Assembly: GCA_034008185.1 (NCBI GenBank)
Contig: CM067084.1
Location: forward strand, 13,287,385 to 13,351,384
Reading direction: 5' to 3'
Length of the DNA stretch: 64,000 bases
Source of the DNA: Gorsachius magnificus
Lineage: Eukaryota > Chordata > Aves > Pelecaniformes > Ardeidae
Under the pieces are notes generated by a model. It had not been told where the DNA came from and did not search any database. It saw only the letters and a program-made list of their open reading frames with translations. The position numbers and the translations under genes were made by a program. The stretch's first letter is position 1, and every line of letters starts with the position of its first letter. Shown here piece by piece: positions 1 to 13,494 of this stretch.

Positions 1-3000
1 TCCCATCAGGAGATGAGGCAATGCTGTTCTAGCCAGACTTACTCAGCAATAAGGCAAAACTTTTCTCTTACTGGCCAGGTCTCATCCCTCCTAAAGAAAC
101 AATAAATGAGTGGAAAAAGGGAAATGGCAGCTGCGATAGACAGTCCTATCTGTACCCAAACACAAACCACACAAGAACATCTGGGGCAGAAGACCTTTGC
201 CTCACTTCCAGAAAAAAAGACAGCAGAAGACATCAAAATCAGAAAAGGGAGAGAAATTTTAATAGCAGGGATCAGCAGTGGCATCTAGTTTCCCCACTGT
301 GATAAAGCAGACAACCTTTCCCTGGGAAATTTAAAGTCCGGGCTGTAGACATTTTCATCTGCCACTTTAAAAAAATACTTTTATACTGCATGTCAGTATT
401 TTCTGCTCTCTCCCTGTCATGTACAATTGCAACAGGAATGGAAAGAGCCCCTGCCTCCATCTTGGATTAATACAAGTGACATTTCTCCTCAACTATTTTT
501 ATATAGCTACTGGCAGTCATATCAACTTTAAAATCTCATTTTAGTCAGGACAGCCTTGAAAATGCTACCAGACTTCCCTGGAAGTATCTGCAAGTATTTT
601 TATTTATTCTTATTTCCATGATGATTTTTTTTTTTTTAACAATTTATTTTTTCTGCAGTCTGGCTGGCAATCTCATAAAGCAAACAGAGAGCAAAGAAGC
701 AAGCCTTAGAAGCTACAAAGTGTGGAATAGTATCTAAATATCTCAATTTAAAAAGCACTTTTCCTCTAAATGTCCTTCAAGCTTTAGATTTACCTTCTGG
801 AGAGCTTGATCTATTTTTAGTTCACAAGGTCAGGAGACCTTTCTTTGCCAATTGCTAGATGGCCAACAGTTCAAAAGTTATTGACCAACTGGGAGAGCAA
901 TAGCACAAAACTGCTCTAGGTCTCATGACCCTGTCTCAGCCAAATGGATTGTTTTTGAGAAGCCCTGAGGATAATAAATTATATAGCCAAATAGACACAT
1001 TAAAACACTGTGGCTGCAGAGAAGACCAGAAAGTGCTGTGGTGATGATAGGCCACGTTTTAACTCCATAATGAGGATAGGTCAGATAGTGGCTTTTAATT
1101 TACTTGGAACGCAGTTGTTTGCATGTTAAGACCTCAGTTCCTCCACCAGGCAAGGGAAGCTAAATACACGACTCTGAAATCTCTTCACAGTTTAATCCCA
1201 GTGAACTCCCCTCACACCATTTACCTCCCTTACAATTAATTTTGGGACAATGTCAGGCAAATAAACAAACAAAAGCAAAGCCAAGCCAGCACCACTGCTG
1301 CTGTTCTGTGGCAACCCAAACCGCTCTCAAAGAGAAAGGAGAACATGAGGCAAGGGCTATTAAGGGATTACCAAAGTAAGTAACCCTAATTTTTTAGCAA
1401 ATTGCCTATGAAGCTTATATAAAGCCACAAGAACGAAAGGAGGAGAAACTGTTAATGGAGTGTGCAAGGTAAAACCAGGACGTAAGCACTGGTGCACAAG
1501 CCTAATGGGCTGCCTTAGGTCTTTGGAGCCAGGGCAGTTCTCCCCTGTTGCAAGACCGGTGAACAGGATGGCAGCTGAGGAGAAGGCACGGGGTGCGGTG
1601 GCTTGGCAGAGAGGGTACAGGGTGTGCTGCGGCAGCCTCAGATGGCGCTTTGCCAGGGGAACACTACAAAATGTCATTTCCTAATCCTTACAGTAGCCTG
1701 ATTAGCTCTGCAAGGCTTTCCAGAATAGAGAGAAGAAGAAAAGCAGAATGCTTTAATGACCCATTAACCCGTTGATGGGGGTTTATACTTTGACAGAGCT
1801 TTAGGCATGCAGACTGAAGCAGAGAGGGAGCTTTGTTGTTGGCCCAGCCCAGCCTTTGCCAGAAGGGGTCAAGTTCATTTTTCAGCCTTTGAGGTGGGCC
1901 CATTGAGAAGGTCTGAGATAGCATAAAAAAGAAATAAAAAAGAAATTAAAAGAGGAAAAAAAACCCTTCAAGATTCTGCTAAGAAAAAGCCATGGCCTTT
2001 TTGATTTCTCTGAAGTTACAAAGCATCCCTTAATGTTCTTCCATCCCTCCCTTCATGCAGCTCAGGGTGGCTGTGTCTGTGTTACCACTGTAGTGGGACA
2101 CACCACCTGAAACAGGCCACTACAATTCTTTTTTTTTAATACTTCTTTCTGTGGACTGGCAGCAGCACCCTTTGAGGAGCAGAGTCCTATGAACCCTTAG
2201 AGTTTGCTGGCACAAATTCATTCTGCATCCATAATGCCAGGCTGCTGCAAGTGATCCTAAAACCCACTTAGTTCACACATACAAAAAAAAAAATTGGCTC
2301 ATTAGCTTAAATAAAGTTTTCCAGGTTAAGGCATATTAAATGCCAGGCTACAGAGTTTTATATTGACAGTGACAGCAGGATCTTAGTCCCTAGGGCTGGG
2401 TGTAGGAGTTTGGCAGCTCAAGACAGTCAGACAGATGTCTTCCCCTTCCCCGCCTTTAGTCATCCAAGTACCTCTGCTAGTTTGTTATTCTAGGCAGCTG
2501 CCTACTTTACTGGTATGACAAGGCTTGCATAAGTCAAGCAACTTAGATGCACACTTTATCCATTCTCTCCAGGACTGGTTTTGTTCTAACACATACAATG
2601 ACAGTTTGTTTTATCAAATCAGGAAAAAAAAAATAATCCTAGACATCAGGGAAAATACACACGGGACATCCGACAGAGCCTGTGTGTCAGAGAGCAAACA
2701 CTACATCCCAAATTTGTCTTTTGGCACAGCGAAATGATAAGCAGAAACTCGGAAGCTCAAAGGCATATTTGGATTTCAGCTTCAGCATATGGACCTACAT
2801 AAGGTCACTAAAGCAAGCATCTCCACAGAAAATGCCTCTCCCGCAGCTTTTCTGCATGCAGCTGACATATGGCTTTTTGATAGGGCATGTTTTCTCGCAT
2901 TATTATGAACAGCACCAGGACTGTTACTTGTGTAGTAGCTGTAACTCAGGTGATTTCAATGGAGACAGAGCATATAAGCCATGGTAGCAAGCCCAGAGCT

Positions 3001-6000
3001 GCCTGTTACTTTTATCGGCCCTATCCCCTCCATACAGACATCAGAAGCAATGAATGCGTCATCAGTATTTACTCGTCCCCCCTCATCCTCATACCTCAGC
3101 ACCTCATAATCTTTAATGCACTTGCCCTCACGCTCTCTGAGGCAGTTTTGATGGGTTTATCTCAGAGGTGAGAACTCGAGGAGACGGATGCACACAGGCA
3201 TGGTCTCTCTCTTTACCACAAGTTCCCCATTTGTAAGCTAGAGACAAAATAGCTTCAGAAACCTGTGGTAGATCAGGGAACCAAACCCGCTTCCCAGCCT
3301 GGCACAGCAGCCAGGGGGGTCCCCCGGCTCCACATGCAAACCCCACCGCAGGAGGGGCAGCCTCTGCCCCAGCCCGTGGCAGGGCACAAGCACAGAGCAC
3401 TGAGTGCCGAGCATTTCTGCTGCCCAGAGGCAGGAGGGACTCGGGCTTCGTAGCGCATTTCACCATGGATCCATCTCGGGCAGTACTGTTATTAACTTCT
3501 AATTCCCTACAGCATGCCTGATGCTGTGCAAAGGGGACGGCTGTTGAAAGGAAGCTGATTTCACACAGCGAGTTGATACGGTTTTCGTCCTTTGCCATCT
3601 CCTTCTTTTGCTTCTTTGTCTTTTCAGTCAATCAGAATTCTTTAAAACTCCACATGAAAAGTAAATAACCAGCCCCAGCTCATTCCACCTCCTAACGTAA
3701 GCTGTAAATAACATATTCCCAGTCATTCATATTCTGTGACTTGAACTTCACGCTGAAAGGGTTTATGTGTGTTAGCTCTGGAAACATATCTCTAAGGCAG
3801 GCTGTGCTTAGGACCTAATAGGTATGTGCTGCATACCTGGGCTGAGGAATCATTATACCCCCTGTGAGCAATTCAGTATTTATATGTAATGACCTCATTA
3901 CCAGGCAGCTATTCCAATTTTATCTAGACCTTAATATTTCTTGAAGCAAAAAAGCATACAAAGGGGGCTCAAAATGCCAACTCAATCAAACTGCATATTG
4001 ATGGACAATTACTCAACTGCAGGTCAGCATAAATAGAAAAAGGAGAAGGATTATCCTCCACCTAGACCACGCTGTCTTACCTTGCTTCGCTGTACCTAGG
4101 ATTGGCACAAGCTGCTTCCCAAACACAGTACTGAAGTGATTGGGTGAAGTTTCCACCACAGTTGTGCAAACGCAGCACTGCTGCTTCAGAGGGTGCTGTG
4201 CAAAGATTTTCCTTCAATTCCCAACCACACAGTTGTCATCTCCCTCCTCTTCTATCCTCAGAGCTTCAACCCCAAGTCCTTGTCTGGATAAACGTAAACT
4301 CTCTGTGATTGCTTCCATACCAGGTGACTGAGCTGGGCTGAGATAGGAGACACACTGAAAATATTCAGAGGTCAGAGGACTTGGATTTCTCTCCTGTACC
4401 CAAAAGTTCCTTTTCTACACACCAAGATCCTGGTCTTTATTCTGCTCTTTGTTAAACCAATGGCATTATTTTGGATTTCCCTCACATAAGCAAAAATACC
4501 TGATATTCCCAGAGAATCCCCCAGCAGTCAGCTTTGTCAGGGTCTTTACATTTGCAGTCTGCCACCTTAGACGTGTCTCTTACCATACTAATTAAGTTAA
4601 TGTGTCATTTGCATGCTTGACATGAACTTCCCACGTGGAAGCAGGCCCTTTTCCTCCTCACATAAGGAATAAGGACTGGCTGACTCCTTGCAATGTTTGC
4701 CACTCTTTTGTCTTCCTTTTGCTCTCCTTTCTTGTTCCAGAGCCTGCGATGAAGATTGCAACAAGAGCACCTCATGGTATGAAACAGATTCATTCTAGTG
4801 CCGCAAATTGTAATGAGAAGAGGGCAGAGAATTAATCCTGTCTCGTCATGACAATCTTGAGATTGGAATCACACGGTCTTCCTCGGTCCTGGGCACTGCA
4901 GCATCCATCATTCTCGCCCCAGCAACACCTATTCGGCAGCAGAGAGAAAGCACGCTGTGCTCCCAGCACATATGACAGTGAAAAAAAAATACAACTTGCT
5001 GCTGGTTACAAACCCCAAAATATTACCTTCTTACCTAAAATATTAAGCAAAACCCATTTGTTTTAAAAACTATCTCAGAAAGAAAGAATGCCCTATTGAC
5101 CAAAATCTGTTACTGTCTGATCCTCTTACATGAACTGTGGCTTCAGTCCGCTGAGCCCCAGACATATGCTCTTTTGCTGTAAGGAAACTCAGTGGATTTT
5201 CTTTCAAGTGGTTAATGACATATGTGAAGTGAGTATGCATGAGTATATTTTTCTTGTCGGGTGGGTTCTTGCCTTGTTTATCTACTTGAGTTTCTTTCAG
5301 AGGAACTTCAGTCAGGAAGCAATAAATATCCCTAATAGATTTTGGTTCCCCTGATCTTTGGTTTCTGAGCTCTGCTGGGCCTTCGGCGATAGTTGTCTCC
5401 CATCTCCATAGCTGTGCCCAATAGCAACGTGCAACTGTCTCAGCCACAGCAGAAGGGGCTCTGCTTTGCCTTCTCCCATGCCCGCTGCCGGAAAGTGAGT
5501 GTCTACTGGGGAGTGCCCATCCTCACGGCTACCAGTTGTGACCAGCCCTTATGAAAAGATTTGACATCTATATGCTTTGACTGCTCTTTCTCTTGCAGTC
5601 CTGGTGCCCAGCTTGCAGCCCCAGTGCCAGGCTTGGTTACAATCTGAGCTGGAAGGAAACACTCACCACATGAAATGGTGAAAATGTTTGTTCTTTATTT
5701 ACGCATCTGAAAAAAGAAAAGGAGGGAATAAAGGAGAGTAAATCAACTGGCCCTTACATAAAACCTGTCAAAAGTTAAGACAGAAATGGTAAAATGGCAG
5801 CCAGGGAAAAACTACGTGAAGAAATCATAACCTGACAACTTTAGCAAGAGCAAATGCATTCTTGCGTCCTTAGTTTAGAGTAGCAGGCTCTCCTTTCACG
5901 GCCTCTCTCCTTATATTCAACTAACCACATAATCTACCAAATCAAAAGCATCGTCCCCATCCCTATCATCTCACTGCTTTCATTAGAAGAGCTGGATCTT

Positions 6001-9000
6001 TCAGGTAGAGCTAAAAATCCTACATGTGATTCAGGGAATCCCCAGGAAGTTGATTACCAAATCTCCCCATTGTTGGGGATATTTGGAAGATATATGGTGC
6101 CTTTCTGAAGGGATGTGAGGAGCTGCCGTCATTCTCTAGCATCAGCCGGTGGCACGGGGCTGCTCATCAGCTCCGCACACGGGCAGGGGAAAAAGCATGG
6201 TAACAGCACCAAAGGGGAGGTTCAGACCAAGGCTGTTGGAAACTTATTCCTAGCTCATAAAGGTAATCCCACATACAGTCATCATCCTAATGGCTGATAA
6301 CGTAGACTGGAATCAGACTGGAAGAGGTTAAAGTTTGTGTGCCAGTACTGAGCAGGCCAGGCTTGCATTTTCAGTTCCACTGTACAGTCATATCAATGTA
6401 TTTCTTTGGCTGTTTGTGTTTTATTATTTGTTCCTATAACAATAGCTTAGTTATTTCCCTAGGAAATGAGACTGGCCTGTCAGACTATACGACCAGATTT
6501 CTGCTATTTCCATTATGTGCTTGTGCACTACAAAAACGTGATAATCACAGCCTCCCCCTGATGACTGCTCTCCAGCATTACACAGAAGAGGGCTGGCTGA
6601 CCACTTACAAATCTTATAAACTGCACTTACATTTACAGTAAGCTCACATTCTGTAACAAGTAGTCATAAATACTCCTACTAGAGTATTTATTGCAGCTGC
6701 AAAATCTTCTACACCAATTGGTAACAACTCAGCTGTCTCCTCTTGTATGTTGTTATCCATTAGTTTTCACTCCTAATGACTAAAGTCTTATATTGCATGT
6801 CAGATGATTGTGATATACCATGTGATGCATCAGGCAAAGTACCAAATGCAACTTTCTGGCGCCACCAGTAACATAAAAGGCATCTAGAGTAATCTATTAT
6901 AATAATCTGTCGTGCTCGCTATAACCTACAATTAATTTTATTCACTTGTGCATTTTTTCTTTCAGACATAGATTTATTTTCAGCTAAGTTCAAAGGCTGG
7001 AAGAGGGAAATTAAGTGTTTTCATCTTTCATTAGAGATACGGCGATGCAGTCTATGTCTTTCCATTCCTTGTATAGTTTCCGCTAGTGCAAAATACTGGT
7101 TTGATACAAGCAAAGTGATTGCTACAGGTATTGGCCATCATTAGATAAGAATGCTAATGAAGATGCAGTGGCACCACCTAGCAACTGGAGCATGTGTGCA
7201 AGGTTGCTGCAGAGTTTATCCTCCAGCTGCAAGCTGCACACTAAAGCCTGCTCTGCACAATTTCATTAGAGAGGTTACGGCTGGCGGAATTAAATCTACG
7301 TTATACCTACCTGTACTGTAATCACACCTTTTCTTGCTGCATAAATATACCTTTCAAATGTGCCTATTTAAAGGCAATAAATAAGACTATTGCAAGGCAA
7401 TGCAGATTGCCTCCTCCCCACCCTTGCTCAGCTTAAAGATATTGCACAGCCCTTGCCTTCTTTTCAGACAATATTTGAAATGTCATCCACTTCTTGCCTT
7501 CAGAACAAGAAAGCATTGCTAAGGGCAAAGGCCTCTGCTTTACAGCATACGAATTTATCTTTCTCTTATTTCCTAATCCTATTATCTATATCCTCTTTAT
7601 CTGTTAAACCCAAACTCAGCTGTATTCTAGCTCCATTAAAACCATCCAGCAGTGTATCTTCAGCAATCAGAAGCTCACTTCCTAATGCTACTTTTTGGGT
7701 AATGCACTCCCAACTGCCCTTTATGTACTCTTCTCTTCAGAAGCCTTTGCTACTGTTCAGGATCCCTGTATGATACGAGCACTCTCCTTCGAATCTGTCA
7801 CCCGAAAGCACTTTCTGAATGCCTGCATTCATTAACTGAGGGAAGTAAGTTGTGCTTGCAACAGTGGAGCCTTCTTAAGTGAATCTCTATGGTTTTTTTG
7901 AAAGAACAGACTTCTTAAAAAGATAAGATCTGGTGCAGCAAATCTATACACTCTCCACTAACGATTTACTTAACATTAGTTAAGGCAGCAGTCTGGTGAT
8001 CCTACCGAAAACAGGGACACACTGTAAATAATATGCATGATAGCACTACCCATTAAAGCTGCAATTTGATTTTCCTCTGCATATCAAACATGCGTATTCT
8101 TAGTCTATGCAGCAACATCAAGCAATAAGGAAAGCGCACGTCACATGGCAAAACTAGCTCCACGGCAATCAGCTGCCTCCATCAGCATTCGGTTTCGCTG
8201 TCAGGAGCACTGCTCTCACATTGACATTTGGGCTCCTCGGCGTATGTATATCCATAGGAGCACACCACAGAATTAGAACACTCTTCTCCTTTTTCCCCTT
8301 CCTCACCCTTGCCTTCCTTACCTCACTCACGCCTGTTTACAGAGGGTTGTATCCTACAGTCCAGCTATTTGTGTAGGTTCTTCCAGCACTAAGTTCATGC
8401 CAGTTTTGGTTTTGTTGGGGTTTTTTTTCCCCCCAGGAAATATGTGCTCAAGACCTGGGCAGCTTTAATGGGAATATTTGAAAACAACCTAAGTCAGTAG
8501 AAAGGTTATGATCCTTCTGACCTGATTATTCATTGCACCCATTACAACGTCAATATGCGACTTTATGGGGGTAGACAGTCAGTCTGTCTCAGGATAGATT
8601 CTGTATCCTTAATTTAAGTCAAAAGCAGTCTTCTCATTATGTTCTGATAGCCCAAAGCCAGGGGAAATAGAGAGCAGGCTGGGCATTTCTGTGCTTTGTT
8701 AAAGTGAAAGGACAATCAACATCAGGAACATTAGTGGTGGCAGAACACAAGATTGCTCAGCAGTGTATGAAAAGAAAACTAGTCATCCGAATTGAATTTT
8801 CAACTGGGGCCTAAGAGGCCAAATTTAATCATCCACCTAAAATTATCACACAAGTCAATATTCCCCACTTCCCTTTGCAAGGGAAAGAAACTGATTCTCT
8901 ATTTTTCAGTCAAGCAGGTGGCCCTGAGGCAGCTAACCAGCTGGCTGATAGCTAAATACCTTTGCCAAGACAAAAGCTAGTAGCATGATTGATTATATTC

Positions 9001-9307
9001 CTATTGTACTGAAAGCAGACCCTCCTCGCCGGGCAGACTCCCGAGCTGCTGCTGCGCTAGCACGCGGCAACACTTCTGAGAGGTGGTAGAGGTGGTCCCA
9101 AACGCCAGCCGCTGCCTGGCCTCTGCGTTAGCTACCTGCTAGGTCAATTCCCTGATGGGGCAGCAATAAAAACGTATGAATTTTAGATCTCATTTTAGAG
9201 ACACCAAAAATACACCGGTAATATCAACAGGGCATTGCATCCCACACCTTACCCACAGTGGGTATGCCACGGTGACGCTTGGGGCTGGAAGAGGGGATAT
9301 ACCCCAG
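1..9307. other. Gene-poor intergenic sequence, left part
   Basis: No exon, RNA gene or recent mobile element could be supported here. Open frames are short (up to about 167 codons), lack recognisable domains and lie in ordinary non-coding composition. The stretch is AT-rich with scattered T and A runs. The part around 6,900-7,400 is AT-rich with several TAAT/ATTA homeodomain-type cores and a GATA core; it looks more like conserved non-coding DNA than the rest, but this is an impression only. Confidence 0.6.
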
Positions 9308-9719
9308 AGAATCATAGAATCATAGAATGTTTTGGGCTGGAAGGGACCCCCAGAGGCCATCTAGCCCAACCCCCCTGCAGGGAGCAGGGACACCACTAAC
9401 CAGATCAGGTTGCTCACAGCCCCGTCCAACCTGGCCTTGAATGTTCCCAGGGATGGGGCCTCCACCACCTCTCTGGGCAACCTGTTCCAGTGTTTCACCA
9501 CCCTCATTGTAAAGAATTTCTTCCTTATATCTAGTCTAAACCTACCCTGCTTCAGTTTAAAACCATTACCCCTTGTCCTGTCACAGCTGACCCTACTAAA
9601 AAGATTTTCCCCATCTTTCCTATAGGCCCCCTTTAAGTACTGAAAGGCTGCAATCAGGTCTCCCCACAGCCTTCTCTTTTCCAGCCTGAACAAGCCCAAC
9701 TCTCTCAGCCTGTCAAATC
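9308..9719 (-). mobile_element. CR1 LINE, 5'-truncated, minus strand
   Basis: The left edge carries the CR1 3' end in reverse complement: two copies of an AATCATAG-type repeat followed by GGCTGGAAGGGACC. On the minus strand, 9361-9699 still reads as the C-terminal end of the CR1 reverse transcriptase, with motifs such as [33 protein letters not shown] and [10 protein letters not shown]. Only the last part of ORF2 and the 3' end remain, which is the usual 5' truncation of CR1 copies. The reading frame is almost intact, suggesting a moderately young copy. It is not a functional gene. Confidence 0.95.
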
Positions 9720-9800
9720 ATCATGGAATCACAGAATACCAGGTTGGAAGGGACCTCAAGGATCATCCGGTCCAACCTTTCTAGGCAAGAAACCTGTCTG
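9720..9800 (-). mobile_element. CR1 3'-end fragment, second copy, minus strand
   Basis: Directly after the first CR1 a second CR1 3' end begins in the same orientation: a GGAATCACAGAATAC terminus, then AGGTTGGAAGGGACCTCAAGGATCAT and GGTCCAACC. The wording differs from the first copy (AGGTTGGAAGGGACCTCAAG against GGCTGGAAGGGACCCCCAG), so this is probably another CR1 subfamily. The first element seems to have inserted at the end of this one. The right boundary is approximate. Confidence 0.85.
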
Positions 9801-12800
9801 GGGCTGAGCAGCCTCCAGCAGTGCTGCGGCACCACCACAGCTGCGGAAAAACTCCCAACAAGCTGGATAAACACTTCAGCCATGCAAGCTAAGCTCTACA
9901 CTGCCGTGGCCGCATAGCTAGCAGCACCCAGGCTAGCATTCAGCTTACAGGCAGCCCAGAGCCTGTCTACACTACCTTGCAGCCACACTTTTGATTACTT
10001 CATTCCCTGCAGTGCCTGCTAAGATCAACCGTAGTTTTATGTGCTCCTGGGAGAAGGAAAATTCATGAGTCCCATCACACCTCCTTCTTCTCCTTCTCCT
10101 GACCTTCTTGCATAAAAAATAGCCTTCTGGCCAGTCTGCAGCCAGCCTGTCACCAACACAGGCTTGCCTGATGCAAGGTTTTGCGGGGTAGCACAGCTGT
10201 GATCACAGGCACACAAGGGAACTGTGGAGTGGGACAGGAGTAGAGTCTCAGGCAGAGCCTGCAAGTTCCTGTCAGTCCCTTGGTAATTAAATAGGAGCAC
10301 AGCCTGCAAGCCCGACAAGAGCTGCTGGCCCCGGGGTGCATATGGCAGTGTGGCACGCAGCCCTGGAGAAAGAGGGCCACGCAACCGAGTGACATTAACT
10401 CCGCCATTCAGCTGCCATTCCCTTCCATTTCTGGGCCCGCAGACTTTGAGGGAAGGACAGGAGATGGATCTTGGGGTTCCTGTGTCCAGCCCTAGCATGG
10501 AGAAGCTTCCTGGCCATTTTATTCACGCCTCTGTTTTCATGGGTGTGAAATGGCTATGGCAAAAATAAGACATGGCATAGACATTAAGAGAAGAAATCGA
10601 GTGTAAAATGAAGAACTCTAAGGTTGTGAGCTTGTTTCTCATTGTCTCCCTGTCAACCCCCTCTTCCCATCCCAGCCTGCTTCCAATCGCCGGGTCTGTG
10701 GAGCCCCAGCACTGCTCCCATCCCTTTCCCTCTGCAGGCAGGAATCGCAGCACCATCTCTGCATGAGGATACCATCAAACATTCCTGAACATTTCTGGAG
10801 GCAGAAGAAACTCTGCAGACTCCAGTGCAGCTGACACAGGCAAAGGGCATCCATAAATTACAGGAGCATTGTCTGGGCCTGAGGACAGGTGGATCTGAGG
10901 TAAAACATAGAGAAATAGCCAGAAAGTAGAAAGGAAAAGGAATTATTCTTTCTATAAGAGATTTTCCAGCTGTACTTTAGATGACATTTTAACTGGGAGG
11001 CACATGAAGGGAAAATGTTTAAAATATAGATTGCTTCAGCTGTGAGGGGGTTTCCATCTTAGCCAATGCAAACCTTTAGGGGAAAAACCACAGGTTTTGT
11101 TACAAGTCTGTGTTACAAATGTGCAAGTCAGAAGGTTTACCTCACTGTGTCAATTTATGAAGACTGAATATTTTATTCAGGGGGGAGAAGGGGGAGAGAC
11201 ACGATGCAGCAGCTAGAGATGCATGTCTGATTAGGTGTACAGCTTCCACTCCAAACTCAATCACGAGCCATCACTGTTTGCAGGATCAGGCCCTGCAACA
11301 ACATAAAAGCCAAGGAATGGACAGGAGATGAATTGCAAAACCAGCTTTCACAGAGCACAAAATGCCTCAGGTTGATAGCTGAGAATGCACTGCCGTCTCT
11401 AGAGACAAATTCTCTCATACCAGCTCTCTTACTGTGTTACAGAAACATTGTTTGCTTGGTTTTAGGTTTTAGATGAAGTCAAGAAAAAGAAATACTTCAG
11501 TGAAACTATGTGCCATTCATGGAAGGAGTTCGCTATAACTGCCATGTTATTTTTTTTGTATTACAAGGGGAACCAGCAAGGTATGTTGGGAATATTGGAA
11601 ATAACACAAAGGGAACCAAGCATTTACAGTGTAAATAATTATGTTGTTTCTTGTGCATATCTCTGCGCCACAGCTGTATGCTTTAGCTTTGCCTGAGGAC
11701 ACACTACAAGCCTGTACCCAGAGGTGCAAGGCTTGATTCTGCACGGTGCGGGGAGTTGTCATCATTGGGATTACTGAGATGTCAAGCAAATGCCTGCAAA
11801 CTTTGCAGAACAGAGGACAGAAAATTGGACGGCCTGCAAGAGCGAGCCTCTAGCGGGTAGGAACTAGAAAAGTAGCCTACATCTGTCTGGCCTTAGACAC
11901 GCAGAAGTTGCAGTCTTTAAACCAGCTGAAATCTTCCAGTCCCTCTTTGCCCTTGCCCATTCCCTCTCTCGACAATACACCCAAGAGTGGCACTTACATT
12001 TGGTGCAGCTCCATGGTGAACCAGAGCTGGGTATGGGATTCAGATGAAAAAAGAAAAAAAGATACAGTTTTTCAGCTTCATGAATCCAGTTTACTGTGCA
12101 GCTGCAAAAGCAGCTCTGCAACAAAACAGAAGGGGCAAAGCAGAAGCCAGGATTTCGTCTGCTGACTCTGCCCCCAAAATATGGTCCGAGCAGGCTCAGT
12201 GTGGATTTGCAGGACTCATACTCCCAGAGATGAGCTTGCCCACTGCTAGCAGAAAACAAAATGCAAGCCTCATTTCAAGAAAACTTCAGTATTTTCCTTC
12301 TGGTTTGCATAACCAAAGACGAAAACAGCTCTCTGAGGTGGGAACCAGATGACTCATTTATCACCGCAGATGCAGTGAAGGACTTCCGCCAGCCCCACTT
12401 TGACAGGTCCGTACCACCTAGCACCACCGAGAAAACCCAGCTCCACGCACCAGGGTAGGAAGACAAAAGTACATATATTGATGGTAACATTGCCATTCCT
12501 CAGTAGTCACAAAAGCATTTAGTAAATACAGTCAAATTCACTACATTTCACAAAGCACTAACTAGGGCGAGATCCCAAAGTGGGTTTAAAGGTAACTGTA
12601 AATGCTGAGAGGACCAAAAGGGTTGACAGGATTTGCCTCAGTTCTGAGCAGGGCTACAGCAAATATTCACCAAGAAAAAAATGCTAATATTCAAGGATTT
12701 GCATTTCATCAAAACAATTATTTTTTGAGCTTGAAAAAGAACATCCTGAGATCCCTTTCATTCACTTGGATTCCTCTTCTGAGCACAAATCCAATTAAAT

Positions 12801-13477
12801 TTCAAATTGCAAAATACATTTCTAATCTATCTCAGATATTTGACTTCTAACAAAATTAGGACGCCTGTATGTTTGTGGTGAAACCTGCCATCCCATGAAA
12901 CTCCTATTTTCTATATTTCTCAGTCTCCCTGGATACAAAAAAAAAAAACCTCAACAATGGTATAAAGTGTTGTGAAAACTAAAACATATCCGAGTCAAAT
13001 GGAACCGTGAAGGTTTTTTCCCTGGCAGTCAGAGGGCTGTGAAGTGCTTTGTGTTCTCTGTGTGTACGGTTTACTGAATAACAGCACTGGAATTGTGTAC
13101 CTAAGTATGAAATCAGTGAAATGGGGATCAAGAAAGACACCAGTATGCAAGAATAATGCAAATTGTGGGCAACAGGTAATGCTCTGTGGCATATGCCTTG
13201 GGAGCCCTAGCAGTTCACAGAAGCTTGTGCGCATCTTTTCGCTCACGTGAAGAGCACCCTTAAATATTACTGACTTTTTTGTGACGTACCCCTTCCCAAC
13301 CACCTTCTGCTACAAGGTCAAAGTACTGACCACGGGCTTCTGAAATTGAGCGTTCCCACGCTCCTTGCTTCCCTCTCAACTCCAGCACATTGAAAGATTT
13401 TCCAAGGGTCTAAAAAGAAGGGAAAATATTTTCCAGAACATCACAAATGGTTTGGGGATGAATTGCATGTCAAGCTC

Positions 13478-13494
13478 AAAAAAAAAAAAAAAAA
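13478..13494. repeat. Poly-A run (17 nt)
   Basis: Uninterrupted run of 17 A following CAAGCTC. There is no identifiable retrocopy upstream of it, so it is listed as a simple homopolymer. Confidence 0.9.

Noticed and set aside
1640..1649. Partial CTCF-like core (AGATGGCGCT)
   Set aside because: Only the 3' half matches the CTCF consensus; too weak to list as a site.
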